The position numbers were made by a program, and so were the translations under genes. Shown here in pieces: positions 50,001 to 62,000 of a stretch of DNA of 64,000 bases. The stretch is from the NCBI RefSeq assembly GCF_029633865.1, contig NC_079214.1:23010373-23074372 (forward strand). Direction: 5' to 3'. The notes beneath the pieces were generated by a model that was given only the letters and a program-made list of their open reading frames with translations, was not told where the DNA came from and did no database searches. Source of the DNA: Lampris incognitus (Eukaryota; Chordata; Actinopteri; Lampriformes; Lampridae). Position 1 is the first letter of the stretch, and every line of letters starts with the position of its first letter.

Positions 50001-53000
50001 GTCTCCCAATATAACCCCGTGACAAACTCCATCCCAAACATGGTGGATTTTTCTCATTGTTGTGTACGATCTGGCTAATGCTAAGACCGATTTGCTTTCC
50101 ATTTGCTTTAACCATCTGTTAAAAGAGGATAAGAGCAGAGGAGAGGCGTGCTGAGATCAAAAGACACATGGAGAGAATATCAGGAAAAGTAAGATCAAAA
50201 TGGGTAAGCTGAAAGTTTCGCGCCAAAGACTTTACAACAGAAAGAAAACATTTGGGGTATTAAGCAGCTCATAATTTCACAACTTCACTGCGCATTATAT
50301 CATAAAAAAGTTACAAACTAGAAGAGCGCACTCAGTAGAGTGCAGATCCCCACTAGGCATATCTCCCCTTCTCTGGTGCTCAGACTTGGCGACAGGCCAA
50401 GCAGTATGCGAGATTAGCAGCGGACAGATACACATGGACAGAAAAAAAGTGTTTTTCCTGCCATTATAAGAGTTTTGTGCAGTGCCCAAGTCGACTGAAT
50501 GGAAAAAAAAGTTTTTAATATGCAGCATTCAAGCTAAAAAAAACAACAACAAAAACCTAATAAAAATGTTTTGCCTGTCAGTCTGTGGATGCACAGCCTC
50601 CTTGGCGGACCCTCACACAAATGCGACCGACATGAACTTGCACCTTCCAAAAAGAAAGGTTTGCTATGCGACCATTTTTGGCTGACTCTAACTAACCCTG
50701 TCTTTATTTTCATAATATAATAAAGCTGGGTAAACCGCTTACGGTTGCACATGCGCAACTCGCATCTACGGTTGACTCAGATCAGGTAGCGACCAGAATA
50801 TGCATGCAACTCCTGTTTTGCCTGCAACCTACAGAAAGTTGTTTCTTTATAACTTTAGCATTTTTATCAAAATTCTTTTAATAACTTTTGATCACGTCAC
50901 TGCCTGATCTGAGTCGAGAGAGACTAAATGCCCTTGTTGGGTCTTCATAACCAGTACGCCTCGCGGTCCGAAGAAGACAAGCACCCCCGACGCAGCACAT
51001 GACATGATGTAATTTCTATAATTTTTTCAAGTTCATGGTGGGAACGATGTTGAAGTTAGTTTAAGGGGAAAGTTCAGGGAAACATAAATAATGATATTTA
51101 ACCACTAATTCTCTGTTCTCGGCAGGCTAATAAAATACACCTCTGCCGAATAATACATACACACTAACTTTACTTCTGGAGATCTATGAATTAAATGGTT
51201 TTACCAGCACATATTTTGAGCCATTTTGGCTCAACAGTTTCATACATTTAATAACGACCTAAGATGAAATACTTTATGTGATCGACTTTGACAGAATGAA
51301 TTTGAAACCCCACATTAATTTTTCCACATTAAAAAACCTAATTTTTGTATAACTATCTGAAATCCTATGCTTAAAAACACATCGACAAAGATACCCGAGT
51401 TCGCCCTAAGAAATACTGAGATTAATCAATGTACATTTCAGACCAATTGTATTAAGGAAATGCTACTACTACTGAGTCTAATAAAACATTGATGACTAAA
51501 CATTCAAAACTCAGATCATTTGTCATCATTGCTGAACCTGACAAAGAGGATTATATTGTTTTTAAACTGTAATTTGCCTTAAAAAACAGTTCCATTAATT
51601 TTACAGTGGACATTTGCATTATGATATTTAAACAAACCATCCGTCAACAGGGAAATAAAAGCCTGTTGTCTACAACAGGGGTTCTCAAACTTTTTGGGGC
51701 CAGGGACCCCCTTGAAGAGGAGAAATTTTTCCAAGGACCCCCTCATAATCGTAACACCAATTAAGCATACGATTACTACCATCTGTACTCTTAGATGCCA
51801 TTGGAACTATTTGTATTCTAAAACTTTTCAAACTAAATACTTCAGACCAGTTTCATAAACAGACACACATTTCGATTTGAATTATATATAAATACCACTT
51901 ACTCCCACTGGGGGGGAGTTATGAACACAATATCCTTGTTTTATTGGCGCAAATGGCCCCCCATTTGTAGATATCCATCCAACCGTCCATTATCTGAACT
52001 CCTTATCCGGCTCTAAGGGTCGCAGGGATGCTGGAACCTATTCCAGCAGTCATTGGGCAGCAGGAAGGGAGACACCCTGGACAGGCCGCCAGGCCATCAA
52101 AGGGCCCACACACACACACACACACACATGCATACCTAGGGACAATTTAGTACGGCCAATTCACCTGACTTACATGTCTTTGGACTGTGGGAAGGAAACC
52201 GGAGCCCCTGGAGCAGTGTTTCTTAACCCAGTCCTCAAGGAACCCCTATCCTGCAGATTTTCATTGTAACCCTGCATAGGTAGCCCTGCTTGTACTTACT
52301 CGACCAATCATGTTACAGCACTTAATTATGCAAGGTGTGCAACGTCTGACAAAATTCATTGCTGATTGGTTGAATAACTACAAACAGGTACCTATTCAGG
52401 GTTGCAAAGAAAATATGCAGGATAAGGGTTCCTTGAGGACAGGGTTGAGAAACACTGCCCTGGAGGAAACCCACGCAGACACGGGGAGAACATGCAAACT
52501 CCACACAGAGGACGACCTGGGATGACCCACCAAGGTTGGACTACCCCAGGGGCTCTAACCCAGGACCTTCTTGCTGTGAGGCAACCGCGCTAACCACTGC
52601 GCCATTGAGCCACCCCATTTGTAGATAGGCACTTTTTAATGATACAGCATACTTTTATAATTTATAGCAAATTATTTTGCGAACCCCCTGGATATCATAT
52701 ACATCAAGACTGACATGAATCCGATCAACCACCTAGGAAGAGTATTTCAAAATGTAACACGTGTCAAAACACACAAAATCGAAAACAGCTCACTTCCTGC
52801 TAGGTGTGGCTAATACAATGTAAATTAAAAATCTGTTCGACTGGGGAGACCCACACGCCTACCAAATTTGGTGCATGTCGGTAGTTGAACTACGGTGTTT
52901 GCTGATGACATTGTGATCTGTAGCGAGAGTAGGGTGAAGCTTGAGGAGAGCCTGGAGAGGTGGAGGTATGCACTGGAGAGAAGAGGAATGAAAGTCAGTA

Positions 53001-56000
53001 GGAGCAAGACGGAATCCCTATGCGTGAATGACAGGGAGGACAGTGGAATGGTGAGGATGCAAGGAGTAGAGGTGACGAAGGCGCATGAGTTTAAATACTT
53101 GAGGTCAACTGTCCAAAGTAACGGGGAGTGCAGAAAAGAGGTGAAGAAGACAGTGTGGGCAGAGTGGGGTGGGTGGAGAAGCGTGTCAGGAACTGATTTG
53201 CAACAGAAGGGTACCAGCAAGAGTTAAAGCGAAGGTTACAAGATGGTTGTGAGACCAGCTACTATCTACTGTGTTATATGGTTTGGAGACAATGGCACTG
53301 ATGAAAACACAGGAGGCAGAGCTGGAGGTGGCAGAGTTGAAGATGCTAAGATTTTCATTGGGAGTGACAAAGAAGGTCAGGATTAGGAATGATTATATTA
53401 GAGGGACAGCTCAGGTTGGACAGTTTGGAGACATAGCAAGAGAGGCAAGATTGAGATGGCTTGGACATGTATGGAGGAGACATGTTGGGTATATTGGGAG
53501 AAGGATGCTGAATATGGAGCTGCCAGGGAAGAGGAACAAAGGAAGGCCAAAAAGGAGGTTTATTGATATGGTGAGAGAGGACATGCAGGTAGCTGGTGTG
53601 GCAGAGGAAGATGCAGAGAACAGGAAGAAATGGAAACGGATGATCTGCTGTGGTGACCCTTAACAGGAGCAGCCAAAAGTAGTAGTAGTAGTAGTAGGTA
53701 GGTGAAACTATATGCTGGGCCCAAGCCTCAATGACATATGGGGGCACCACGGAGTTCCTGAGTCACACCCAGGGCCAAGACTCTGTCCCTGAGTAACTGT
53801 CACAAGCACCGATGTGTTTACTAAATTTCAAGAGTTTTTGCCCATAGGAACCACCTCAAAAATGGCCAAGTCTTGAAGAAAAAGAAGAAGAATAATCCTT
53901 ACAGAAACAATAGGGCTCTTGCCCTCCAGTGCTCAGGCCCTTATTAAAGGAGGCTGCAGGACTTGGAGCAATTTAGGCTATTTAAGGGTGATCACTTTTT
54001 CTCTTTCATGGATCCCAGGCTCAGGAACAACCAAACCACTGAGATTAACCTACTGACTTGGTGTCCTCTTTAAAAAAACAAAAAAAAACATTTTTAAGCT
54101 TGCTTTTTTATATCTTTTACTGGATTTATGAACTGTTGGCTACTGTTTTAGTCTTGATTTAATTATTTTACACGTTTGCCCTTAAGTATTTTATTGCTCT
54201 TTATTCACTGTTCACATTTTAAGCGTTTGCACTGTAGAGCACCATGTAACTTCGTTTTGTGTGCTCTTTAAGTAAAATGTATTATTTTACTTGTTGACTT
54301 AAACAGCCTTTAGTATTTCATGTATACACCTCCATTTTATCAATTCCTTCATTCTTTTCTTTTTTCTGTTTTCAATTCTACTTGCGATTAAGACTATACA
54401 ACGTACTCATAATATAACAGTGGTCACATCATGAAAAAAATACATGTCCAGAATTGACTGTTGAATAAAACTATTCAGAAAATAGCCCAGATATATGCCA
54501 AATGATTTAAAGTGTAACAAACTTAATGTCTCACACAAGACGCACCTGGAAGAGTGTCAACACACCGGGAAGAAGGATAACATTGCCCTCTACAGGAAGA
54601 CTGACAAACCCCTCTAAATTAAATTCCTAAACACCAATCTTACATTCTGCTCTTGCTATAGTTGTAAAGTTGGCAAAAAAGGAAAAAGGTTTGGCAAAAA
54701 CTGTAAAATATCTTAAACACATGTAGCATTAGTAATGACATACTGTACCTTTAGGAGCCCGTCGTTTCTTTTGCTCTGTGGCTATGGGAAGCTAAAATGT
54801 AACAACACAAAGAATTAAGTAAACAAAAGCACAACACACCATGTTTTTGTTTTGTTTGTTTTTTTTTCCCCTGAACTGTACTTTAATGTCTTTTGCCCTC
54901 TCTGGGAACAAGAATTGTTTTTGGTTTTTTTTCAATAAAAGGCCCTGTAGTTCGTTTCCAAAATACTATATACTCCAGTGAGAAAAGAAGATAACTTCTA
55001 AACCAAGACTTGGTATATATCCGTGAAATGGATATATACCAATGGATAACCATGACCTGTATGTACGAGAACATTCACAGACTTCTAAACCAAGAGTTCA
55101 TTGATTTTATGCCATCGTCGCCATATTTCAAAAGTGGTGCAGTTGAGAGAGAGAGAGAGGGGGGGGGGGAATACTCTTCACTCTTGAGATCAATAGTGGG
55201 CAATAAAGGACAAAGAAATACAATATTGTAACGAATTCAGGGGGACAACCACAGGAACTGCCGCGGCCGAGACACGGACCTGTATCGCCCGCACCGCAGG
55301 AGAGAGCGCTAACCGCTCGACTACAGGGTCAGACCGAACCAGCGGTCAGCGTGTCTACTTATCCATGCACGTTACAATATTATAACGTGCATGGATAAGT
55401 AGACACGTTGGCTACTGTATGACGGGTCTGACCCTGTAGTCGAGCGGTTAGCGATGTCTCCTGCGGAGCGGGCGATACGGGTTCGCTTCCCGCCCGCGGC
55501 AGTTCCTGTGGTTGCGTTGTCCCCCGAATTCGCTACATTGGTGTCAGAAGCGGGATGGAGCGACCGTAAGGCCATCGGAAGCGTATGCGCCCTGAGGCGT
55601 GAAGCAGCTGATATGCTTAAGCGCGGGGACGCGCTTCCCGAAGGAGGGGGGTAGTGTAACGTGCACGGATAAGTAGACCCGCCTGACCCTTTAGTCGAGC
55701 GGTTAGCGATGAAATTGACAAAAAACATACTTAAGATCTTCCATGGCTCAAGAGAGATTGAGTGGACTGGTACCTATAAGCATTAACAATACAGTTGGCC
55801 GTGAGATCTCCTACAATGACGTCATAAACATAAATGACTGCCTCCAGGAAACAAAAGATTTTAAGGAGGATGATCAATTAAAGCACTTTATTTTGGGATA
55901 TTTTCTGAACCATTGAACACCATAGTTTTCCAAAAAGTTTTTATTCATCTACTTATTCTTTAATCTTTGTTATATTGTTAGATGTTAGAAGTTCCTCTGT

Positions 56001-57005
56001 TCATTGTATGTCATTATTTAATTTTCTATTTATTTAGTATTGTCTGTTTTTGCATTTGCTTTTTAAGAAAATAATTTATTTCTTTGTTACTGTTCTGCAC
56101 TTTTGCATAGTTCAAAAGCAATTAAAATAGTTAACTTGTTCAGTAAATGCATTGTCTGCAGGTTTATTTTAAGACTTTCAAGCACAATAGTAAGTCATGA
56201 CAATGGTATGGTAACGATCAAGCATGGACATAATATTGTCGGTCGAGGGAGGTGAGTTTAGCGTGGGGGGGGGGCCAAATCAAATTCTGCTTAGGGCCCC
56301 ACAAAGCCTTGGGCCGGCTCTGAAGGCAACAGCATCCACAGAACGTATCCCTTTTGATAAAACACAGCACACAGAAAACACTTATTTATGGTCAGATTTC
56401 AAGGCCAGTCTCCAGCCCTGTTTTCTATTATATCATTGTTAACTTCCCAGGGTAGTGGTTCTTTGTAATGTCCTTGACTTGTGCCTCTGTTATTCAGCAT
56501 AGCCTGAATGTAAAGCATTAACGCTAGTGCTAACAAGCCACCACTAGCTTAATGTATTAGGTAACATTGTAGCCAAGCAACCATCTGTTACCATTAAACC
56601 ACATAGCTACTGATACCCCAAATCCCAAGTTAATAATGGAGAAAAACGCAGCGATATTTCCCCTTTGACAGCAAGGTGCCTTCCAACATTTCATGGGCCG
56701 ACATGCTGTGTTGCTATATAGCCGTTTAATTAACTAACGCTGCCCCGTTAACAGTGAGAGGACACAGATTAGTGTGCGTGGCAAGTTAGCTTAGCTATAG
56801 TTAACTTTAAGCTATATCCGAATTATTTTAGCTAGCTAACTGCTGATTTGCAAAACGAGGAAAGACGCCGAATACCGGGGTTACGCGTCACGAACCCTGC
56901 TTGTTACCACACCCATAGACAAGAACATGTCATCCAGCACCCCGTTAAGGGATATCGACACTTTTGCTCTGCACTTACCGCCGATATTATCTCTTCCTCC
57001 GCCAT
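41067..57005 (-). CDS. bbs4: Bardet-Biedl syndrome 4 protein, TPR subunit of the BBSome (complete, 16 coding exons)
   Basis: BBS4 is a TPR protein of the BBSome, the coat that moves membrane proteins in and out of cilia; it also sits at centriolar satellites with PCM1. Coding exons, 5' to 3' on the minus strand: 56979-57005, 54749-54791, 48853-48932, 48265-48328, 47933-48044, 47578-47650, 46787-46840, 46569-46696, 45512-45566, 45018-45086, 44674-44826, 44024-44195, 43271-43340, 43040-43184, 42663-42867, 41067-41227. All have GT/AG borders and phases agree, giving 1611 nt, 536 residues plus stop (human 519). Segments such as [39 protein letters not shown] and [18 protein letters not shown] match remembered human BBS4 almost exactly. 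TPR helices run from about residue 70 to 415; the tail is Pro/Glu-rich and ends SKMEEVN. The ATG starts MAEEE as in mammals. Intron 2 (5.8 kb) is full of transposons. I saw no break in the gene. Confidence 0.97.
45153..45317 (+). repeat. Interspersed repeat in a bbs4 intron, shared with 11562-11695
   Basis: This is the second copy of the unnamed repeat, in the intron between exons 45512-45566 and 45018-45086. It extends a little further (TGATTCTTGATTCATTTTAA) than the first copy. Confidence 0.55.
51974..52614 (-). mobile_element. tRNA-headed SINE, family B, reverse, with a hAT element inside
   Basis: A full-length reverse copy, tail at 51974 and head (GGTGGCTCAATGGCGCAGTG on the minus strand) at about 52614. 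It is flanked by a perfect 13-bp duplication CCATTTGTAGATA (51961-51973, 52615-52627). The hAT element at 52214-52457 splits it. A (CA)n run at 52108-52128 sits at the place where this family often has one. Confidence 0.88.
52214..52457 (+). mobile_element. 244-bp hAT MITE inside the family B SINE
   Basis: Its ends are strongly inverted: CAGTGTTTCTTAACCCAGTC at the left and CAGGGTTGAGAAACACTG at the right. A perfect 8-bp target duplication CCCTGGAG flanks it (52206-52213 and 52458-52465). It has no coding capacity. Both the end sequence and the 8-bp duplication fit hAT. Confidence 0.92.
52805..53955 (+). repeat. Older interspersed repeat split by the RTE LINE
   Basis: The left piece, about 52805-52885 (GACTGGGGAGACCCACACGC, CAAATTTGGTGCATGTCGG), and the right piece, 53700-53955 (CACAAGCACCGATGTG, AATTTCAAGAGTTTTTGCCC, AATAATCCTTACAGAAACAA, GGGCTCTTGCCCTCCAGTGC), look like halves of one common fish repeat. 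The RTE fragment fills the gap. I cannot name the family. Confidence 0.5.
52886..53697 (+). mobile_element. RTE-type LINE 3' fragment ending in (AGT)n, in bbs4 intron 2
   Basis: The first frame starts in the palm ([20 protein letters not shown], then [15 protein letters not shown] and [11 protein letters not shown]). The second has [40 protein letters not shown] and [15 protein letters not shown] and stops before an (AGT)n tail at 53680-53697. These are the C-terminal hallmarks of an RTE-like LINE. It is 5' truncated and has at least one frame break, at about 53225. Flanks TAGTTGAACT and TAGGTGAAACT may be a decayed target duplication. Confidence 0.85.
55227..55376 (-). mobile_element. Solo LTR of the small LTR family, inverted orientation
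   Basis: About 150 bp running TGTAACG to CGTTACA. It is the reverse complement of the LTR that starts at 55381, so the two face each other across a short AT spacer. It carries the same tRNA-like block. It looks like a separate insertion of the same family, with CAATAT on both sides. No coding sequence. Confidence 0.65.
55381..55711 (+). mobile_element. Small LTR retrotransposon fossil (TRIM-like), LTR - PBS - short interior - PPT - LTR
   Basis: Parts in order: first LTR 55381-55537; a primer-binding-like site TGGTGTCAGAAGCGGGA from 55539, of the kind seen in fish Gypsy elements; an interior of about 117 bp with no coding capacity; a purine tract ending GGAGGGGGGTAG; then the recognisable part of the second LTR, 55655-55711. 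The total is far too small for gag-pol, so it resembles a terminal-repeat retrotransposon in miniature. Each LTR contains a tRNA-like stretch with A-box-like TAGTCGAGCGGTTAGCGATG and B-box-like GGGTTCGCTTCCC. It is a broken fossil, with perhaps one to three breaks; the LTRs are still quite similar, so it is probably not very old. Confidence 0.65.
56240..56325 (-). repeat. hAT-like terminal fragment in bbs4 intron 1
   Basis: On the minus strand it reads CAGAGCCGGCCCAAGGCTTT, GTGGGGCCCTAAGCAGAATT, then a C run, as in a family of hAT MITE ends. Only one end is seen. It lies between bbs4 exons 1 and 2. Confidence 0.45.
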
Positions 57006-57034
57006 CTTGCCTCTGATCGTCAACACACGGAGTT

Positions 57035-57048
57035 GTTGCCATGGATAC
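57035..57048 (-). promoter_or_regulatory. Candidate RFX X-box in the bbs4 promoter
   Basis: On the gene strand the site reads GTATCCATGGCAAC. It is a two-half inverted site close to the X-box consensus RYYNYY-N1-3-RRNRAC, with one mismatch in the left half and a perfect right half. It lies 30 bp upstream of the bbs4 ATG. RFX factors drive ciliary genes, BBS genes included, through promoter X-boxes close to the start. The transcription start is not visible here, so the site may fall inside the 5' UTR. Confidence 0.6.
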
Positions 57049-57538
57049 GCGCCCAAGACATTTTTTTTGTATTGCCGTAAATCACATCTCAGTCCCTGCG
57101 GCTCGCCAATCACACTCCGTCCTCCAACGGATGATAGCAAAAGCGGATATTGTAACTAGTGAAATTGGAATTTGTGATTTTAAAAACAAAACAAATTTAA
57201 TAGGTATAAAGGCTGGCCATATGACATGAAGGGTCTGCACCCCTAACAATAAGCCTTCTGAACAAGCAGTATAGTAAACTCCATTCACAGGGGAATAAAA
57301 AGATGCCAATATTTTGTGATGGCTCTCATTCAGTCCCAAGACAAGTATTGGCACCATATCTGCTTAAAGGTAACAGGTTAGCTAAATACAGGGATCAGGT
57401 GGTATAACTACTAAGAAAATTGGTAGGGGCAGTGTAAAACTAGCTTTATATCGAGAAATAATTACTGTACTTGTGGCTATGGATAGCAAGTGTTGAGGTG
57501 TACCAAACTGTGCTATGGTCCAAAGTGCAACAACTTCA

Positions 57539-57594
57539 TTTATTTATAAATCAAACGTTCTTTCAGCTCAGTAAGGCAGTCATATCACTTTATT
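57539..57594 (-). terminator. Possible scamp2 polyadenylation signals
   Basis: Two AATAAA hexamers on the gene strand occur at 57589-57594 and 57539-57544, about 1.5 kb past the scamp2 stop and before the bbs4 promoter. They are the candidates I found for the 3' end of the scamp2 transcript in this gap. The hexamer is common in AT-rich DNA, so the call is weak. Confidence 0.25.
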
Positions 57595-58234
57595 TAATTT
57601 CTACAGTTTATCCTACCATGTCATTATTCGAGCATCTATATAGTAGTTTGCCCTGCAGCATCTTCACCTTAATACACGATAACTCAATCCCAATTTCTAT
57701 CACAGTTAAGGTCCATACTATTACAATAAATACAGACGAGTGAGCGCATCACACAGGGTCTAAACTATACAGTCCATGTACTGCTTCAGTAAAACCGTAA
57801 TCAAGTCTTCATTTGACCTTCGTATTACACCTTCTTTTCACTTCATCTAGTCCAGTAACTCGATTAAATAACAAAAAGACAGACGGGAAACAAGATTCAT
57901 CCCTTCACCCTCCCTCAATAGAGAGCTAATCATATACAGACAACTGGGGAAAAACAACAACAAATAACTGACCTCTTTAAGAAGATGGCCATTACATTCA
58001 TACATCCTTATTCCCTTATATCAGCAGTGTAACATTAATAAATTATTAAAGTAGATTGACCTTTGTGATTCTAACTTCTTCACAATTTTCCGGGCACACC
58101 TTGTTTTACAGGGCAACCTGATTAGAAGAGCTGATTGCAATGAAAGGAAAGTCAGTAAAAAGTAGCCATAGAATGGGAAAATGCAACTCAGCTTGTGCAA
58201 GATAGAAAATCGATATAAAAAGATAACGGTTAAG

Positions 58235-58362
58235 TGGTTGCCCTGTGATGGCCTGGCGGCCTGTTCAGGGTGTCTCCCTGCCTGCCGCCCAATGACTGCT
58301 GGGACAGGCTCCAGCATCCCACGACCCCAATTGGGATAAGCGGCTTGGATAATGGATGGCTA
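58235..58362 (+). repeat. SINE family B tail fragment
   Basis: CCTGTGATGGCCTGGCGGCC, then ATGACTGCTGGGACAGGCTC and GATAAGCGGCTTGGATAATG. It lies in the likely scamp2 3' UTR or just past it, antisense to the gene. Confidence 0.8.
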
Positions 58363-59043
58363 ACAGTTAACTAGCAGTACTATCATGGGTAGCTTGATGA
58401 CAACGTAAAAAAAAATAATTACTTTATGATGGCATTTTGAAATCTCCCCCTGGCAGCAAAACATTCTCATGTCAAGTCTGTGTTAGGTAAATAATAAACT
58501 TCCTTTTTGTACATGTTCATAGGATTCAGTTCATCTCCATGCAAACAGCTATAAAGACTACAGTCCGATTACTTTTCAGAAGCTTCGACCTATCCATTGA
58601 CAACACAAGTGAGAGGAGTGGGGGAAAATACTTTCACTGAGCCCAGCCCTTTTCATTAAATGGTGCAGTTAAGGCATTGTTTTTTCTTTTACACCATCTA
58701 TATAGAGGACATCCCATCAAGTAGTCAGATCCATGGATCAGCCTTCCATATCTATTAGCATTGTATTTTGATTTGTGTTGACTGGTGAGGGGCTGAGGAA
58801 CTTCCCACAAGGTTGGTATGCTGTTTAAAATTCATGGTCTAGAAAAAAAGAATTTCCAGATCAAAAATGACTAATCTGACTCCTGTTCCAACATCTCAAG
58901 AATTAGCGATTGCAAAACCCCAAAGATCAAATAGGAGCTGTTGAATAATTATTAGTACATGGCTAGACTATCATGTTGGTCAGAGAAGAGGCTAGTGGGT
59001 AGTGTTACATATTCTGGACATGGTCATGGCAGCTTGATTTTCA

Positions 59044-62000
59044 CTAGTTCCCCTGGAAAGTGTGCTGAGCGGCAGAAACTGCTGCACTGGCTGTCGCTGT
59101 CTGCAAGGTTCGGTTAGTGAGGACCCCCTGGGAAAACTCCACCTGGGCTTTGCTGAAGCTGGCCCCTGTTCTCCTGTACTTAGAGTGGACCTGGATGAAT
59201 TGAGAAAAGGCCCACGCATTAGCGCTGATCGAGTTTTACAAGTGAAAAAGCTTTATAATCCCTGACACTCAACGCGGTGAACTCACTTCAATCCTGTGGG
59301 CTTGATTTCATTGAGGGCAAAATGTGTCACACCATTAAGCTGTTCCTCTTCAGTTTAAGTTTTATTACCATCATGTGTGCAGATTTTAGCATGTATTTTA
59401 GCAGTGAAATAAAAAGCCAAATATGACACTACTTCCACCAAGAGTTTCGGAACACTGCACTCATCACCCAAATATGCAAATCGTAACCATTTCAATTATA
59501 AAGAACAATAAAAACGGTCTTATATTCAGTTTTTAAAAATAATTGGATGGACCTAACAATACTTTACCATTTTCAGGAGGATGACGGCCAAGACAAGATT
59601 AACTGTGAGAAAACCTGCCACAACCATCATAATTACAGCCACCGCCAGGTTGGAACGAATCATGGAGATGGAAGTGATCCATCCACTGTCAACAATACAG
59701 TGACAAATGAATAGAAATTACTGCCAATTCATATTCCCTGCACAACAAATTTTTCCTTTAAATTGGCAGTACATAACATCGACATGGTATACAATAGCTT
59801 TTGTAATGGCATCAAACAAATAACTAAAACTTACAACACTGAACAAATAGGAAGCAGCATAAAGCTTGGAAATGTGAGTGATGATCTGGAGGACTGAAAA
59901 GCCTAATGTATGAAAGAGAGGAAGAACCTATTGAGAGACAGATGTTCCTCACTCTTACGAAGCAGAAACAAAGAGCGCAGCACCAAATTAGGGCAGCAGG
60001 AATCTGTCAAAGAGATGGCAAGAAGAAAAAAGAGAGAGAACAAGATGTGTCGCACGCACGCGCACACGCACACGCACACACACACAGACACACACACACA
60101 GGAATAAATAGAGAAACACCCTTAACTCATGCATCCTGACATTTAAATCTATCCCCAGCAGACTTTGTGGATAACTGTTACATGCATTCACCCCACACAC
60201 CTATGTTTTTACCAAACTCTGGCCTAATGACAATCCCGTGAGAAGTTGGGGGATTTACACGCTCAGTCCCACTTACCTGTTACCCCATCTGGGGATCCCC
60301 ACACACTGAATGATGTACACAGCCACTTGGAAGAAAAAAACAAAAAAAAAGAAGAAAAAGCTGAAGGAGCTGTCGGACCTAAGGAGAAAAAAAAAGAAAA
60401 GAATTCTACATAAATGAGACTTCTATTTCCTGTTGTTCTCATCTCTATTAAGGAGGCTTGAAAAGAATGCATGATGAGCTAAACTGCCACACATGACACA
60501 AACAAGCAGACTAGAATCTGGAGTAGCGATGCTTAGTTTACTATGGACAAACTAAAGGATTTTTGCCATTAAAAATTTTTAATTTCAAGAAAACAAGCTT
60601 TAAACCAATTTAAGTGATCTTCCCTCAAAAGGATTTTAAAATTTTTTTAATTTTGTGGCATCATATAATCATTGACCTCTATCTTTAACTACCGGGTGGC
60701 GTCCAGGTAGCGTAGCAGTCTATTCTGTTGCCTACCAACACGGGGATTGCTGGTTCGAATCCCTGTGTTACCTCCGGCTTGATCGGGCATCCCTACAAAC
60801 ACAACTGGCCGTGTCTGCGGGAGGGAAGCCAGATGTGGGTGTGTCCTGGTCGCTGCACTAGCGTCTCCTTTGGTCGGTCAGGGTGCCTGTTCAGGGGGAG
60901 GGGGAACTGGGGGAATAGTGTGACCCTCCCACGCGCTACGTCCCCCTGGCTAAATGCCTCACTGTGAGGTGAAAAGAAGTGGCTGACGACTCCACCACAT
61001 GTATCGGAGGAGGCACGTGGTAGTCTGCAGCCCTCCCCGAATCGGCAGAGGGGTGGAGCAGCGACCTGGACGGCTCGGAAGAGTGGGGTAATTGGCTAGA
61101 TACAATTGGGTAGAAAAGGGGGGGGGGTTGATTTTCAAGTTACATCTTTTTCTAAAACTTAATTACTTGAATTGATATCAACTATTATTGATATTGAAGA
61201 AATTCTACTTTATTCATTTTCAGAGCCACCCTCCCACCCAGACACACATTGTGACATAGTCGTGTGACATTCATTTTATTCATGCTCTGTGTAAACATAT
61301 CTGCTTGTAAGAAACTGTGGTTTAAACTCAACAAAACAGAGTTGCATTGTGTGTACATTCACTTTATAATGCAGTGCAAACAATGTTTCAACACTATCAA
61401 TAGCTAAGCAAACAAAAACAGACCCAAAATAAATCCACCCACCTGAAGGCCTTGTAGACAGGCCTATACCAGCAGATGAAAGAGACAGGGGTGAAGAGGA
61501 TGAACCAGAGGATAGACAGGCCAAAGTCTACGCCGTTTTCAGAGCTCGCTGTGAAGTAAGCCAGGCAGGCTAGCACGTTCAGGAAGAGTGTGGCACTGTG
61601 GACTGGAAGTACAGGATTCGACGAATGCAAGATGGAAGAGTAGTGTAAGTTGCTACTGGGAGATTGTATTTCACTTTACTTGGTGTCAACTGGGAATAAT
61701 ACACTAAAAAGTGCAGTAAAATCTGATTCATTGGAAAATCTGATTTTGTGGAAAAGCATAGTTATTTCCTTGTTGGTACATGTAGTTTAAATTCAATCAA
61801 AACTACCGACAAAAATACCACATTAGTGCACAATATAAAAGGTGTCATATGGACTACTTTACAACATGCTGTAAAAGGAGACCATCAGACATATCACTAA
61901 TAAAATGAAGTGTTTTCATCATTTAGATAAATGAAAATAGATTTGTTAAACTTGCTGTTAAGCCCACTGAGGGAAATTTGTTATTTGTGATATTGGGCTA

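Larger units (their letters stand above)
51676..52700 (+). mobile_element. hAT-like element fragment hosting the family B SINE
   Basis: The left end reads CAGGGGTTCTCAAACTTTTT, followed by GGGACCCCC, as in Charlie-like hAT MITEs. Sequence after the SINE (GCGAACCCCCTGG near 52680) looks like part of its right side, but I could not find a matching right terminus, so the end given is approximate. Confidence 0.6.

Noticed and set aside
55381-55500. Functional tRNA gene in the LTR
   Set aside because: The arms do not form a convincing cloverleaf by eye, and the block recurs in each LTR copy.
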